64,000 bases of DNA from the NCBI GenBank assembly GCA_024638165.1, contig JAHEKV010000001.1:62001-126000 (forward strand), given 5' to 3'. Positions 25,370 to 33,241 of the stretch are shown here, piece by piece. This DNA comes from Flavobacteriaceae bacterium (GTDB lineage Bacteria > Bacteroidota > Bacteroidia > Flavobacteriales > Flavobacteriaceae). The position numbers and the translations under genes are program-made. Numbering within the stretch: position 1 is the stretch's first letter; each line of letters begins with the position of its first letter. The notes under the pieces are model-generated. The model saw nothing but the letters and a program-made list of their open reading frames with translations, was not told the DNA's origin and did no database searches.

Positions 25370-26074
25370 ATGGCTTGCATTATTGTATTTGATACGTCAA
25401 CTAAAGCATGCTCGGTTTCTCTTTACAGAGACTCCGAGCTTTTAGCTTCATGGCATAGGGTGGCAGAAGGCTATACGCATGCTGAAGAACTTCATCTCAG
25501 AATTTCAGAGGTGATGCAAAAGGCTCAAGTGAAATTCAGTCAACTAGATGCCGTTGCGGTAGGTAAAGGGCCTGGTTCTTATACAGGTTTAAGAATTGGG
25601 GTTTCTTCTGCTAAAGGCTTAGCTTATGGTCTTGATATCCCTCTGATTTCAATAGAGAGTCTGGATTTAATTACTTGGGGTATAGAGACACCGGGCGAAT
25701 CGGTTCTCATCCCTATGATTGATGCTAGACGTCTAGAAGCTTATGCTAAAGTTCTTGTTCGAAAACAAAATAAATTTATCGAGTTAGAATCAACGACCAA
25801 TATCATCCTTGATAGTGAAGCTTTTACAGCGCTGTTAGAAAAATATACGGATCATTCGATTCATTTTGTGGGCGATGCAGCGGTTAAAACGAGAGATTTT
25901 TTGATCTCGCACGAGCGGTTCAATCAATTCACTTTTTCTCCAGAGGGTTATCCCGATACCCGATCGATTGGGTCTCTACTTGAAGATTTATTCAAACAAA
26001 AAAGGTTCGAAAATGTGATCACCTTCGAACCTTTCTATCTGAAAGATTTTATGCTTACTCCGAAGCGCGGGTAA
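25370..26074 (+). CDS. tsaB: tRNA threonylcarbamoyladenosine biosynthesis protein TsaB
   Basis: This 234-aa ASKHA-fold protein has IIVFDTSTKACSVSLY at the N-terminus and AVGKGPGSYTGLRIGVSSAKGLAYGL, the TsaB signature. It dimerises with TsaD in the complex that makes t6A37 on ANN-decoding tRNAs. TsaB itself is a non-catalytic scaffold. Its stop codon is immediately followed by the stop codon of mscS on the other strand. Confidence 0.96.
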   Translation: MACIIVFDTSTKACSVSLYRDSELLASWHRVAEGYTHAEELHLRISEVMQKAQVKFSQLDAVAVGKGPGSYTGLRIGVSSAKGLAYGLDIPLISIESLDLITWGIETPGESVLIPMIDARRLEAYAKVLVRKQNKFIELESTTNIILDSEAFTALLEKYTDHSIHFVGDAAVKTRDFLISHERFNQFTFSPEGYPDTRSIGSLLEDLFKQKRFENVITFEPFYLKDFMLTPKRG

Positions 26075-26908
26075 TTATTTCTGTGTGACCATCACGCGAT
26101 GTGGGAATGGTATTTCGATTCCTTCGCGATCGAAAGCAGCTTTAATATGTTCAATCATTTTGAATTTGGTTGGCCAAAACGTCTCTGTAGTTGTCCAATA
26201 ACGAATCGAAAGATTAACTGAACTATCTGCAAGCTCAGTAACAACAACCATTGCTTCTTTACCCTCTTCTGTCAGGATATTTTCATCAGCCTCACATAGC
26301 TCGATAATAAGATCTTTCGCTTTTTGGATACTGCTATCATAGCTGATCCCGATCACTAAATTTTCTCTTCGAACTCCTTCAGAACTGTAGTTGGTGATTT
26401 TATCATTAGATAGGTTTCCGTTAGGAATGATTACTTCTTGGTTACCAAAGGTTACGAGCTTAGTGTTAAAAACCGTGATCTGTTTAACGGTACCCTCACT
26501 ACCTTGGGCTGAAATAAAATCTCCCACTTTAAATGGTTTGAATATTAGAATAAGAATTCCGCCAGCAAAATTGGAAAGTGATCCTTGAAGAGCTAATCCC
26601 AAAGCAAGACCGGCTGCACCGAGCATCGCTATGAGTGAGGAGGTTTCTACACCAACTTGGGTAATAACCATCACAAAAAGAAGGACTTTTAAACCGTTAT
26701 TGATGAAGTCCTCTAAAAAGGTCTCAAGAGTGCGATCGTAATCTTTTCTTTCAAAGAATTTAGCTACACCGATGTTGATGAGTTTGATCACCCACCATCC
26801 GACAAAACCTAGGATTAGGGCAGAGACTAAATTTGGGAAAATCTCCCACAGTAAATTAATTAGCTCTTTTATGTGCTCTTCGTAATTTTTAATGGTTTGT
26901 TCAATCAT
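26075..26908 (-). CDS. MscS-family mechanosensitive channel
   Basis: At 277 aa from ATG 26908 (MIEQTIKNYEEHIKELINLL), this is a small-conductance mechanosensitive channel. Spans lie at about 17-45 and 60-80, and the pore helix TM3 is SLIAMLGAAGLALGLALQGS followed by LSNFAGGILILIF. The beta domain follows (KPFKVGDFISAQGSEGTVKQ). It releases solutes on hypo-osmotic shock. The start overlaps the DUF255 gene stop by four bases (ATGA); a longer upstream start lies in that gene and is rejected. Confidence 0.94.
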   Translation of the reverse strand: MIEQTIKNYEEHIKELINLLWEIFPNLVSALILGFVGWWVIKLINIGVAKFFERKDYDRTLETFLEDFINNGLKVLLFVMVITQVGVETSSLIAMLGAAGLALGLALQGSLSNFAGGILILIFKPFKVGDFISAQGSEGTVKQITVFNTKLVTFGNQEVIIPNGNLSNDKITNYSSEGVRRENLVIGISYDSSIQKAKDLIIELCEADENILTEEGKEAMVVVTELADSSVNLSIRYWTTTETFWPTKFKMIEHIKAAFDREGIEIPFPHRVMVTQK

Positions 26909-28947
26909 AGTGACACATTTATCGGTTTGTAGTTCTTTGGATCTGTTATCGGTACTGAACAGTTTCCTTCTATACATGTAAAGATAGAGGTTTGTTCTTT
27001 TGAAAAACGATGGTTGAACAGATCGAGGTTCGAGTATTTTTCGCTAGCAGCAATGATCCGGTTAGAAGCCCATGTGGAATCTAACTGCTCTGACCATTCA
27101 AAAGCTTTTTTACCGCTTATTACAGTCACTTCAAATGGGTTTTCTAGTAACAGGGATAGTCGAAGCCAATTCGAATGGTTTTTAGGAAATTGACTGACAC
27201 GATCTCTCATCTGTGAAAGCATCGCCTGCGCCCTGATCTTTAGATCCTCGCCAAATCCTAGTTGATAGAGTTTAAAGAAATTAATCGCCATCACCGAATT
27301 GGATGCGCTAATAACATTGTCCTCAGTTTCTATACTTCGCCGTATGAGTTCTCGGTTATTGACTGAAGTAAAGTAAAACAGTGCGCTTTCAGAACTGAAA
27401 TTTTCAATCACATACGATTTTAATTTTACGGCTACCGCTAAGTAATCTTCATTGAAGCATAATTCATACCCTTCGATGAGTGCCGCGATGGCAAACGCGT
27501 AATCTTCAAGTACTCCATCAAGCGTAGCTCGTTTGTCTGTATGGTTTCTTAAAAGACTACCGTCCTCACCAATGCGGTTAAATACAAAATCGAAAGCGTT
27601 GATTGCAGTTTCTTTTATCGAGGTATGCTCTCTGAGTGCAAACCGGTAGGCTCTACTGAGCCCTATAGCCATCATAGCCGTATTACTCATCAGTATTTTG
27701 TGATCTCGAAGGGGGAGCGCTTTATTTTTTCTAACCTCTTTCAATCGCTGAATGGCTCGTGCTAGTTGCGTTGAAACTTCTAGTTCGTCTACTCCTAACT
27801 TAGAGGCAATGTCTGAATTGCTTAGTGTTCGGATAAGGACATAGTTCCCTTCTTCCCAATAACCAAAGTCATTTATGTTGTAAGCTAAAGAGAACAATTC
27901 GTAATCACTTCCAAGTTGTTGTTGTAGTTCATTCTTGGTGAAAACGTAATAAGCACCTTCTTCAAGGATTCCTTCTGCATTTAAGGAGTCAGCATCGTAT
28001 GCGGTAAAACATCCGCCAGTATCTGGATCAATGAAATGGGATTGGATGAATGTGGCTGTTTTTGCTGCGATCTCTTTAAAGAAAGGCTCCTTAAAATATG
28101 GGTATGATTCAGCGTAAAGTCCCAATAATTGTGCGTTGTCGTAGGCCATTTTTTCAAAGTGTGGAATGTGCCATCGATCATCTACACTATATCTTGAGAA
28201 TCCACCGTCGATAGGATCAAAAATACCTCCGTACCCCATTTTGAGAAGACTCGTTTTAATGAGTTCGTGTGCCTCTGTATTAGGCTTTAAACTCACGTAA
28301 TGCAGGAGATACTCGAGCGTATTGGGCATCATAAATTTTGGAGCGCCTTTGAACCCGCCATATATCGGATCTAGTGCCTCTAGATAGGCTTTAATAGTGA
28401 AGGAATGATCAATAGTCTCCGGGCTACTAGACTCAGAAACAATTTCAGTCATTCCTTTTAATCCTCGAGATAGTGAAGCTGCATATTCTAGAACTCGTTC
28501 GACATCTTCGATGTAAATAGAAACGAGTTGATTCAGTGAGGCGAGAAATCGTTCTTTGGGAAGATAGGTGGCTCCCCAAAAGGGCCTCCCGTCGGGTAGA
28601 CAGATAACGTTGAGTGGCCATCCTCCTGACCCAGTCATGAGTTGAAGTGCATCCATGTATATTTGATCGACGTCAGGCCTTTCTTCGCGATCCACTTTGA
28701 TGGAGATAAAATGTTGTTTTAGAAAATCGGCTACTTCTTGGTCTTCAAAGCATTCTGATTCCATTACATGACACCAGTGGCAGGCAGAATAACCAATGCT
28801 TATGAACAACAGCTTTCGTTCTTTTCTGGCTCTGTCAAGAATTTCTTGGTTGAAGGGCTTCCAGTCTACTGGGTTGTACGCGTGTTGCAAGAGGTAAGGT
28901 GAACTCTCATGCTGTAAATCATTGGCTTTATTTGAATCACTAGCCAT
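26905..28947 (-). CDS. DUF255 thioredoxin-domain protein (YyaL/SSP411 family)
   Basis: The 680-aa protein has an N-terminal thioredoxin-like domain whose opening SSPYLLQHAYNPVDW and redox-like YSACHWCHVM (C56, C59) are hallmarks of DUF255. It is followed by an (alpha/alpha)6-barrel resembling N-acylglucosamine 2-epimerases (for example GGIFDPIDGGFSRYSVDDRW). The family is widespread but its biochemical role is not settled. It overlaps both neighbours: the Nfu gene by 8 bases and mscS by 4. Confidence 0.93.
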   Translation of the reverse strand: MASDSNKANDLQHESSPYLLQHAYNPVDWKPFNQEILDRARKERKLLFISIGYSACHWCHVMESECFEDQEVADFLKQHFISIKVDREERPDVDQIYMDALQLMTGSGGWPLNVICLPDGRPFWGATYLPKERFLASLNQLVSIYIEDVERVLEYAASLSRGLKGMTEIVSESSSPETIDHSFTIKAYLEALDPIYGGFKGAPKFMMPNTLEYLLHYVSLKPNTEAHELIKTSLLKMGYGGIFDPIDGGFSRYSVDDRWHIPHFEKMAYDNAQLLGLYAESYPYFKEPFFKEIAAKTATFIQSHFIDPDTGGCFTAYDADSLNAEGILEEGAYYVFTKNELQQQLGSDYELFSLAYNINDFGYWEEGNYVLIRTLSNSDIASKLGVDELEVSTQLARAIQRLKEVRKNKALPLRDHKILMSNTAMMAIGLSRAYRFALREHTSIKETAINAFDFVFNRIGEDGSLLRNHTDKRATLDGVLEDYAFAIAALIEGYELCFNEDYLAVAVKLKSYVIENFSSESALFYFTSVNNRELIRRSIETEDNVISASNSVMAINFFKLYQLGFGEDLKIRAQAMLSQMRDRVSQFPKNHSNWLRLSLLLENPFEVTVISGKKAFEWSEQLDSTWASNRIIAASEKYSNLDLFNHRFSKEQTSIFTCIEGNCSVPITDPKNYKPINVSL

Positions 28948-29860
28948 TTACTGCGATTACTTGTCCGACCTGATCGCCAAGCATGTTTTGTAGCATGGTT
29001 TCAATACCATTTTTTAAGGTAAAAGTAGAAGAAGGACATCCGCTACAAGCTCCCTGCAGAACAACGTGCACAGCTTTGGTATCTGCATCAAATTTCTCGA
29101 AGGCAATATTACCCCCATCGGCAGCTACAGCAGGTTTTACATACTCCTCAAGGATAGATACGATTTTATCTTCGATACTTCCTTCTTCGAAGTTTGCCGA
29201 AGGGGCAGGAGTAGGCGCTTCTTTCGTTGGGGTACTCTCGTTTGGTTTCGTGCTGGCAACCTTTTGAGTAATGACCGCTTCTTGGTCACTTGCCATGAAG
29301 TCTCTAATCAGTTCTCTTAGTTCTACGGTGATTTCATCCCAATTACCAACATCGTATTTGGTTACCGAAACATAATTCTCATCCATAAACACTTGTTTCA
29401 CATAAGGCTTTTGAAAAAGGGCAGTAGCAAGCGGAGCATCTTTAGCTTCGTCGATATTTTTAAATTCATACAAGGCTGGTACAATAGGCTTATTTGCGAC
29501 AAACTTCATTACTCCAGGGTTAGGAGTGGCTTCAGCATATACCGTAATGGCCTGAGGACCTCCTGTGGTGGTTTCGTGGACCACAGGTTCACCTTCGTTG
29601 AGGTAATCTACTAGTCGCTGAGCAACTTCATCCTTAACATCATCCCACTCCACTATATCATAGCGCTGAATGGCAATAAAATTACTCGCGATGTAAACCG
29701 TCTTTACAAAGGGTAATTGGAATAGCTCATAAGCCAAAGGTGCATCTTTTGTATCGTCAATAGAGGCGAATTCATAAGTGCCTTTTACTAAGAAGTGATT
29801 GGCTTGAAACTTGAGAATTGAAGGGTGTTTCGTTGCTATTGTGGTGATGTTGTATTCCAT
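28940..29860 (-). CDS. Nfu/NifU-type iron-sulfur scaffold protein with duplicated N-terminal domain
   Basis: The protein is 306 aa from ATG 29860. Two tandem Nfu N-terminal domains are visible: HPSILKFQANHFLVKGTYEF followed by ASIDDTKDAPLAYELFQLPF, and PGVMKFVANKPIVPALYEF followed by NIDEAKDAPLATALFQKPY. After a Thr/Pro linker (about 200-220) comes the C-terminal NifU domain with cluster-binding CxxC in LQGACSGCPSSTFTLKNGI. It would carry or deliver [4Fe-4S] clusters. A TTG two codons upstream was rejected in favour of this ATG. Confidence 0.94.
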   Translation of the reverse strand: MEYNITTIATKHPSILKFQANHFLVKGTYEFASIDDTKDAPLAYELFQLPFVKTVYIASNFIAIQRYDIVEWDDVKDEVAQRLVDYLNEGEPVVHETTTGGPQAITVYAEATPNPGVMKFVANKPIVPALYEFKNIDEAKDAPLATALFQKPYVKQVFMDENYVSVTKYDVGNWDEITVELRELIRDFMASDQEAVITQKVASTKPNESTPTKEAPTPAPSANFEEGSIEDKIVSILEEYVKPAVAADGGNIAFEKFDADTKAVHVVLQGACSGCPSSTFTLKNGIETMLQNMLGDQVGQVIAVNG

Positions 29861-29932
29861 TTTCAAAACTTTTTACAAAAGTACGAAGTGCTGAATTGTT
29901 AACCTTGCCGTATTTTCGCTAAAATTTTTGAT

Positions 29933-30814
29933 ATGAAAGCAGCAGTTTTTCCGGGTCAAGGGGCTCAATTTGTAGGAATGGGTAAAGAGTTATACGAGCA
30001 ATCGGCTCTGGCTAAATCTTATTTTGAAAAGGCAAATGATATTCTTGGTTTCCGAATTACTGATGTAATGTTTGAAGGTGATGCTGAAGCATTAAAGCGA
30101 ACTGAGGTAACTCAACCTGCTATTTTTATTCATTCGGTGGTCGAAGCGTTGCTTGAAGGGGATTCTTTTAACCCTAGCATGGTTGCAGGGCACTCTTTAG
30201 GAGAGTTTTCGGCTCTTGTAGCTGCCGGTGTTTTAACCTTTGAGGACGGATTGAAATTGGTTGCTCAAAGAGCTCAGGCCATGCAAGAAGCTTGTGGTTT
30301 GCAAAAAGGGACTATGGCCGCTGTTTTGGGTCTTGAAGATGGGGTGGTTGAAGAAGTTTGTGACTCGATTGAAGGTGTGGTGGTTGCTGCCAATTACAAT
30401 TGTCCTGGTCAATTGGTAATTTCGGGTGCTTATGAGGCCGTAGAGCTAGCATGCGAAAAGATGAAAGAAGCGGGAGCGAAGCGAGCGCTTATTTTACCAG
30501 TAGGGGGTGCTTTTCATTCACCACTAATGGCTCCGGCAAAAGAGGCATTAGCATCAGCCATTGAAGCTACTACTTTTTCAAGTCCGAAGTGTCCTATCTA
30601 TCAAAATGTAAGCGCTACAGCAGTTACTGATAGCGAACTATTAAAAGCTCAGTTAATCGCTCAATTGACGGCTCCGGTAAAATGGACGCAGAGTGTTCAG
30701 CAAATGATTGAAGATGGTGCTACTTCATTTACAGAATACGGCCCAGGGAAGGTACTTCAAGGACTCATCAAGAAAATCGATCGTTCTGCTGAAGTTGCTA
30801 GTGCATCAGAATAA
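29933..30814 (+). CDS. fabD: Malonyl-CoA:ACP transacylase
   Basis: The 293-aa protein has the acyltransferase fold with VFPGQGAQFVGMGKELYEQS at the N-terminus, nucleophile Ser in VAGHSLGEFSALVAAG, and catalytic His in GGAFHSPLMAPA. It loads malonyl groups onto acyl carrier protein for fatty acid synthesis. It is divergent from the Nfu gene across a 72-base gap, and its 3' end overlaps the convergent Nramp-like gene by nine bases. No other fab gene is nearby. Confidence 0.96.
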   Translation: MKAAVFPGQGAQFVGMGKELYEQSALAKSYFEKANDILGFRITDVMFEGDAEALKRTEVTQPAIFIHSVVEALLEGDSFNPSMVAGHSLGEFSALVAAGVLTFEDGLKLVAQRAQAMQEACGLQKGTMAAVLGLEDGVVEEVCDSIEGVVVAANYNCPGQLVISGAYEAVELACEKMKEAGAKRALILPVGGAFHSPLMAPAKEALASAIEATTFSSPKCPIYQNVSATAVTDSELLKAQLIAQLTAPVKWTQSVQQMIEDGATSFTEYGPGKVLQGLIKKIDRSAEVASASE

Positions 30815-32035
30815 ACTGATCAGATAGTACATCGAAAATCCTCCAAGAAAAATAATACCGCAATAACTAAGTACTCTCATCACTTTGGGAGGCTTAGCTT
30901 CGAAGTCATCTGCAAAAACTAGACAGTGGTTCATGTAGCCGAGTATGGGAGCAAAGACAAACGATGCAAAGGTGGCTATACTCACCAATTTTCCCATAGA
31001 GCTAGTAAACCCAATGATCACTGAAAGATTGGATAGCGATAATCCGATTACCGCTAGGTTAAAGTAGTTTTTCTTTGTCCAATTTAAACGTTGGCTCATA
31101 TCCACTAAAACCCGAGCTAGCGCATCGTGCGCACTGAGACAGGTGCTGAACATCGCCGCCAATGCGGATATGGAAATTAGAACGCGGGCCCAGCTCCCTA
31201 ATTGTGACGTAAATATCTCGGTAAGTTCTTTTGCAAATATTACTCCACTTGCGCTTAGTGCGGTTCCTGTTCCGTAGAGCGTCATAAAACCTAGAAAGAA
31301 GAAAAATACAGCGAGTAATGCCGTGATGAAATAACCCAAATTAAACTCTCGAAGGGTTTCTTTTAAACTCGGTACTTCAGTATGCTTCTTCAACTTTTCA
31401 AGATTCCAAAGACTCACCCAGCCCGAGGCTTCGACTGCTGTAGGCATCCATCCGATCAAACTAATAAGAAATAATAGTCCTGTTTGGTCAAAGATATCGG
31501 GAGCAATGAAATTTTCTGCTGTGGCTACTTTTCCTTTTCCTAATGCTAAGAATACAGTAGCTAATAGGGCGATAAAGAGAATGATTACCAGATACTTCAA
31601 AGACTTCTCGAGATAGGCATATTTTCCGATGATAATTAAAAGACTAATTGTAAGGAATAGAATCACAGACATCGATTGCATACTTAGCCCACTTCCTTGT
31701 CCGATGATATTTAATGTCATCCCAGCAGTTACCGAATAAAGGGCTGCCAAGATGGTAAAAGCACTCACTAGGTTTACCCCAGCATAGACCCATAAATAAA
31801 ATTTAGAGGTCTTTGCATATCCTTCAGTTAGGGAATGCTCTTTAACCCTTGTGTAGCGTACTCCAAATTCGAAAAAAGGATATTTCAAAAAGTTGGCGAG
31901 TAAAATAGGAACAATCATTAACATTCCGTAAACGGCCCCAGCCTTTGTGGATAGCACTAGATGCGAGGTGCCAATTGCCATACTGGCAAAAAGTAGCCCG
32001 GGTCCAAGGCGGTTGAAAAATCGTTTAATATCCAT
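30806..32035 (-). CDS. Nramp-related membrane transporter lacking the DPGN metal site
   Basis: The 409-aa protein has about 11 spans and aligns with Nramp transporters (GPGLLFASMAIGTSHLVLST, KAGAVYG). Where canonical Nramp proteins have the metal-binding DPGN in helix 1, this one has GTSH. In helix 6 there is GWMPTAVEAS where classic transporters have MPHN. It therefore resembles the divergent Nramp-related groups rather than a classic Mn/Fe transporter. The real substrate cannot be told from sequence. Confidence 0.85.
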   Translation of the reverse strand: MDIKRFFNRLGPGLLFASMAIGTSHLVLSTKAGAVYGMLMIVPILLANFLKYPFFEFGVRYTRVKEHSLTEGYAKTSKFYLWVYAGVNLVSAFTILAALYSVTAGMTLNIIGQGSGLSMQSMSVILFLTISLLIIIGKYAYLEKSLKYLVIILFIALLATVFLALGKGKVATAENFIAPDIFDQTGLLFLISLIGWMPTAVEASGWVSLWNLEKLKKHTEVPSLKETLREFNLGYFITALLAVFFFFLGFMTLYGTGTALSASGVIFAKELTEIFTSQLGSWARVLISISALAAMFSTCLSAHDALARVLVDMSQRLNWTKKNYFNLAVIGLSLSNLSVIIGFTSSMGKLVSIATFASFVFAPILGYMNHCLVFADDFEAKPPKVMRVLSYCGIIFLGGFSMYYLISLF

Positions 32036-32108
32036 ATCGAAAAGTGGTTAAATCTATTGAAAAATAGGGTTACTTCGTAGAGAAGTTTCATCGCATAGAT
32101 CAACAGAT

Positions 32109-33116
32109 ATGAAAAAACTCTGGTTAGTACTCTTTTTCGTGGCAGTTTTAGACTTGCTCTTTTTAGGGTATGTCTTAGGTCCTAAGGTAGAAAGACCTTC
32201 TTTCGACAAGATCTTACCAGAAATCGATATACCCCTTGAAGAACTTGATTCTTTTATCGCAGAGAAAGAAGCTAGTTTACCGGTAAAAGAAGGGAATGAA
32301 TCTAGAATTGTTTGGGCTGATTCTTCAAAAACAAAGACGCCAATTAGTGTCGTTTACTTACATGGTTGGTCAGCATCTGCAGTAGAAGGCGACCCGGTTC
32401 ATCGTCAAATTGCTCAGGATTTAGGAGCGAATCTATATTTACCAAGACTCGCCGAACACGGGCTTTCTAAACAAGAGGCGCTTCTAGACATCACTGCGGA
32501 TGATTTGGTTGGTTCGGCGAAAGAGGCCCTCAGTATTGCTCAGCTGATTGGAGATCGTGTAGTTATTGTGGCTACCTCTAATGGGGGTGCTCTAGCGCTT
32601 TACTTAGCAGAATCAATTCCTCATTTAGCCGCTCTTATCCTTTATTCTCCAAACATTGAGATTTATGATCCGACGGCGAAGCTTTTAGATGATCCATGGG
32701 GCCTTGAGATTGCTAAAAAGGTGAAAGGGAGTAATTATCACATAGCGAACATGCCTGATAGCCGAAAGCCTTATTGGTATCACAAATATCGATTAGAAAG
32801 TTTGCCTCAATTGCAAGCTTTTATCTCACGAGCTATGACGCCCATGAACTTTAAGGCTGTAAATGAGCCTGTGTTTTTAGGGTACTACTATAAAAATGAA
32901 GAGGAGCAAGACAATGTCGTTTCTGTACCCGCAATGCTTCAAATGTATGAGCAATTGGGGACCCCGTCGAGTCAAAAGCGAAAGCAAGCTTTTCCAAAAG
33001 CAGGAGATCATATTTTGGCCAGTCCATTGGCTTCAAATGATGTTGAGGGAGTGTATAGAGCGACCTATGATTTTTTAAAAGATGTTGCTCATCTCGAGGT
33101 TAAAGCTCATCATTAA
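32109..33116 (+). CDS. Membrane-anchored alpha/beta hydrolase
   Basis: The 335-aa protein has an N-terminal anchor or signal (MKKLWLVLFFVAVLDLLFLG). The hydrolase core shows VVYLHGWSASAVEGDPVHRQ (oxyanion region), nucleophile Ser in VVIVATSNGGALALYLA, and a probable catalytic His in KAGDHILASPL. The elbow ATSNGG departs slightly from GxSxG (a Thr at the first Gly-position context). Likely an esterase or lipase acting in the periplasm; substrate unknown. It lies between the Nramp-like gene and ppc, with a hairpin downstream. Confidence 0.82.
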   Translation: MKKLWLVLFFVAVLDLLFLGYVLGPKVERPSFDKILPEIDIPLEELDSFIAEKEASLPVKEGNESRIVWADSSKTKTPISVVYLHGWSASAVEGDPVHRQIAQDLGANLYLPRLAEHGLSKQEALLDITADDLVGSAKEALSIAQLIGDRVVIVATSNGGALALYLAESIPHLAALILYSPNIEIYDPTAKLLDDPWGLEIAKKVKGSNYHIANMPDSRKPYWYHKYRLESLPQLQAFISRAMTPMNFKAVNEPVFLGYYYKNEEEQDNVVSVPAMLQMYEQLGTPSSQKRKQAFPKAGDHILASPLASNDVEGVYRATYDFLKDVAHLEVKAHH

Positions 33117-33134
33117 ATCCTCGACTTACTTTAT

Positions 33135-33167
33135 AATTGAAATAAGAAGCTTCATTTTATTTCAATT
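33135..33167 (+). terminator. Hairpin with 11-bp AT-rich stem after the hydrolase gene
   Basis: AATTGAAATAA pairs perfectly with TTATTTCAATT across an 11-base loop that itself contains the palindrome GAAGCTTC. It is followed by TTGTT. This is probably a terminator, though its T-tract is weak. Confidence 0.55.
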
Positions 33168-33241
33168 TTGTTAGCCATATCTAGGTTTTTTGTCAAAGTT
33201 GACTATATTTTAGTACCCTTGCATCAATCAAAAATCACGAA

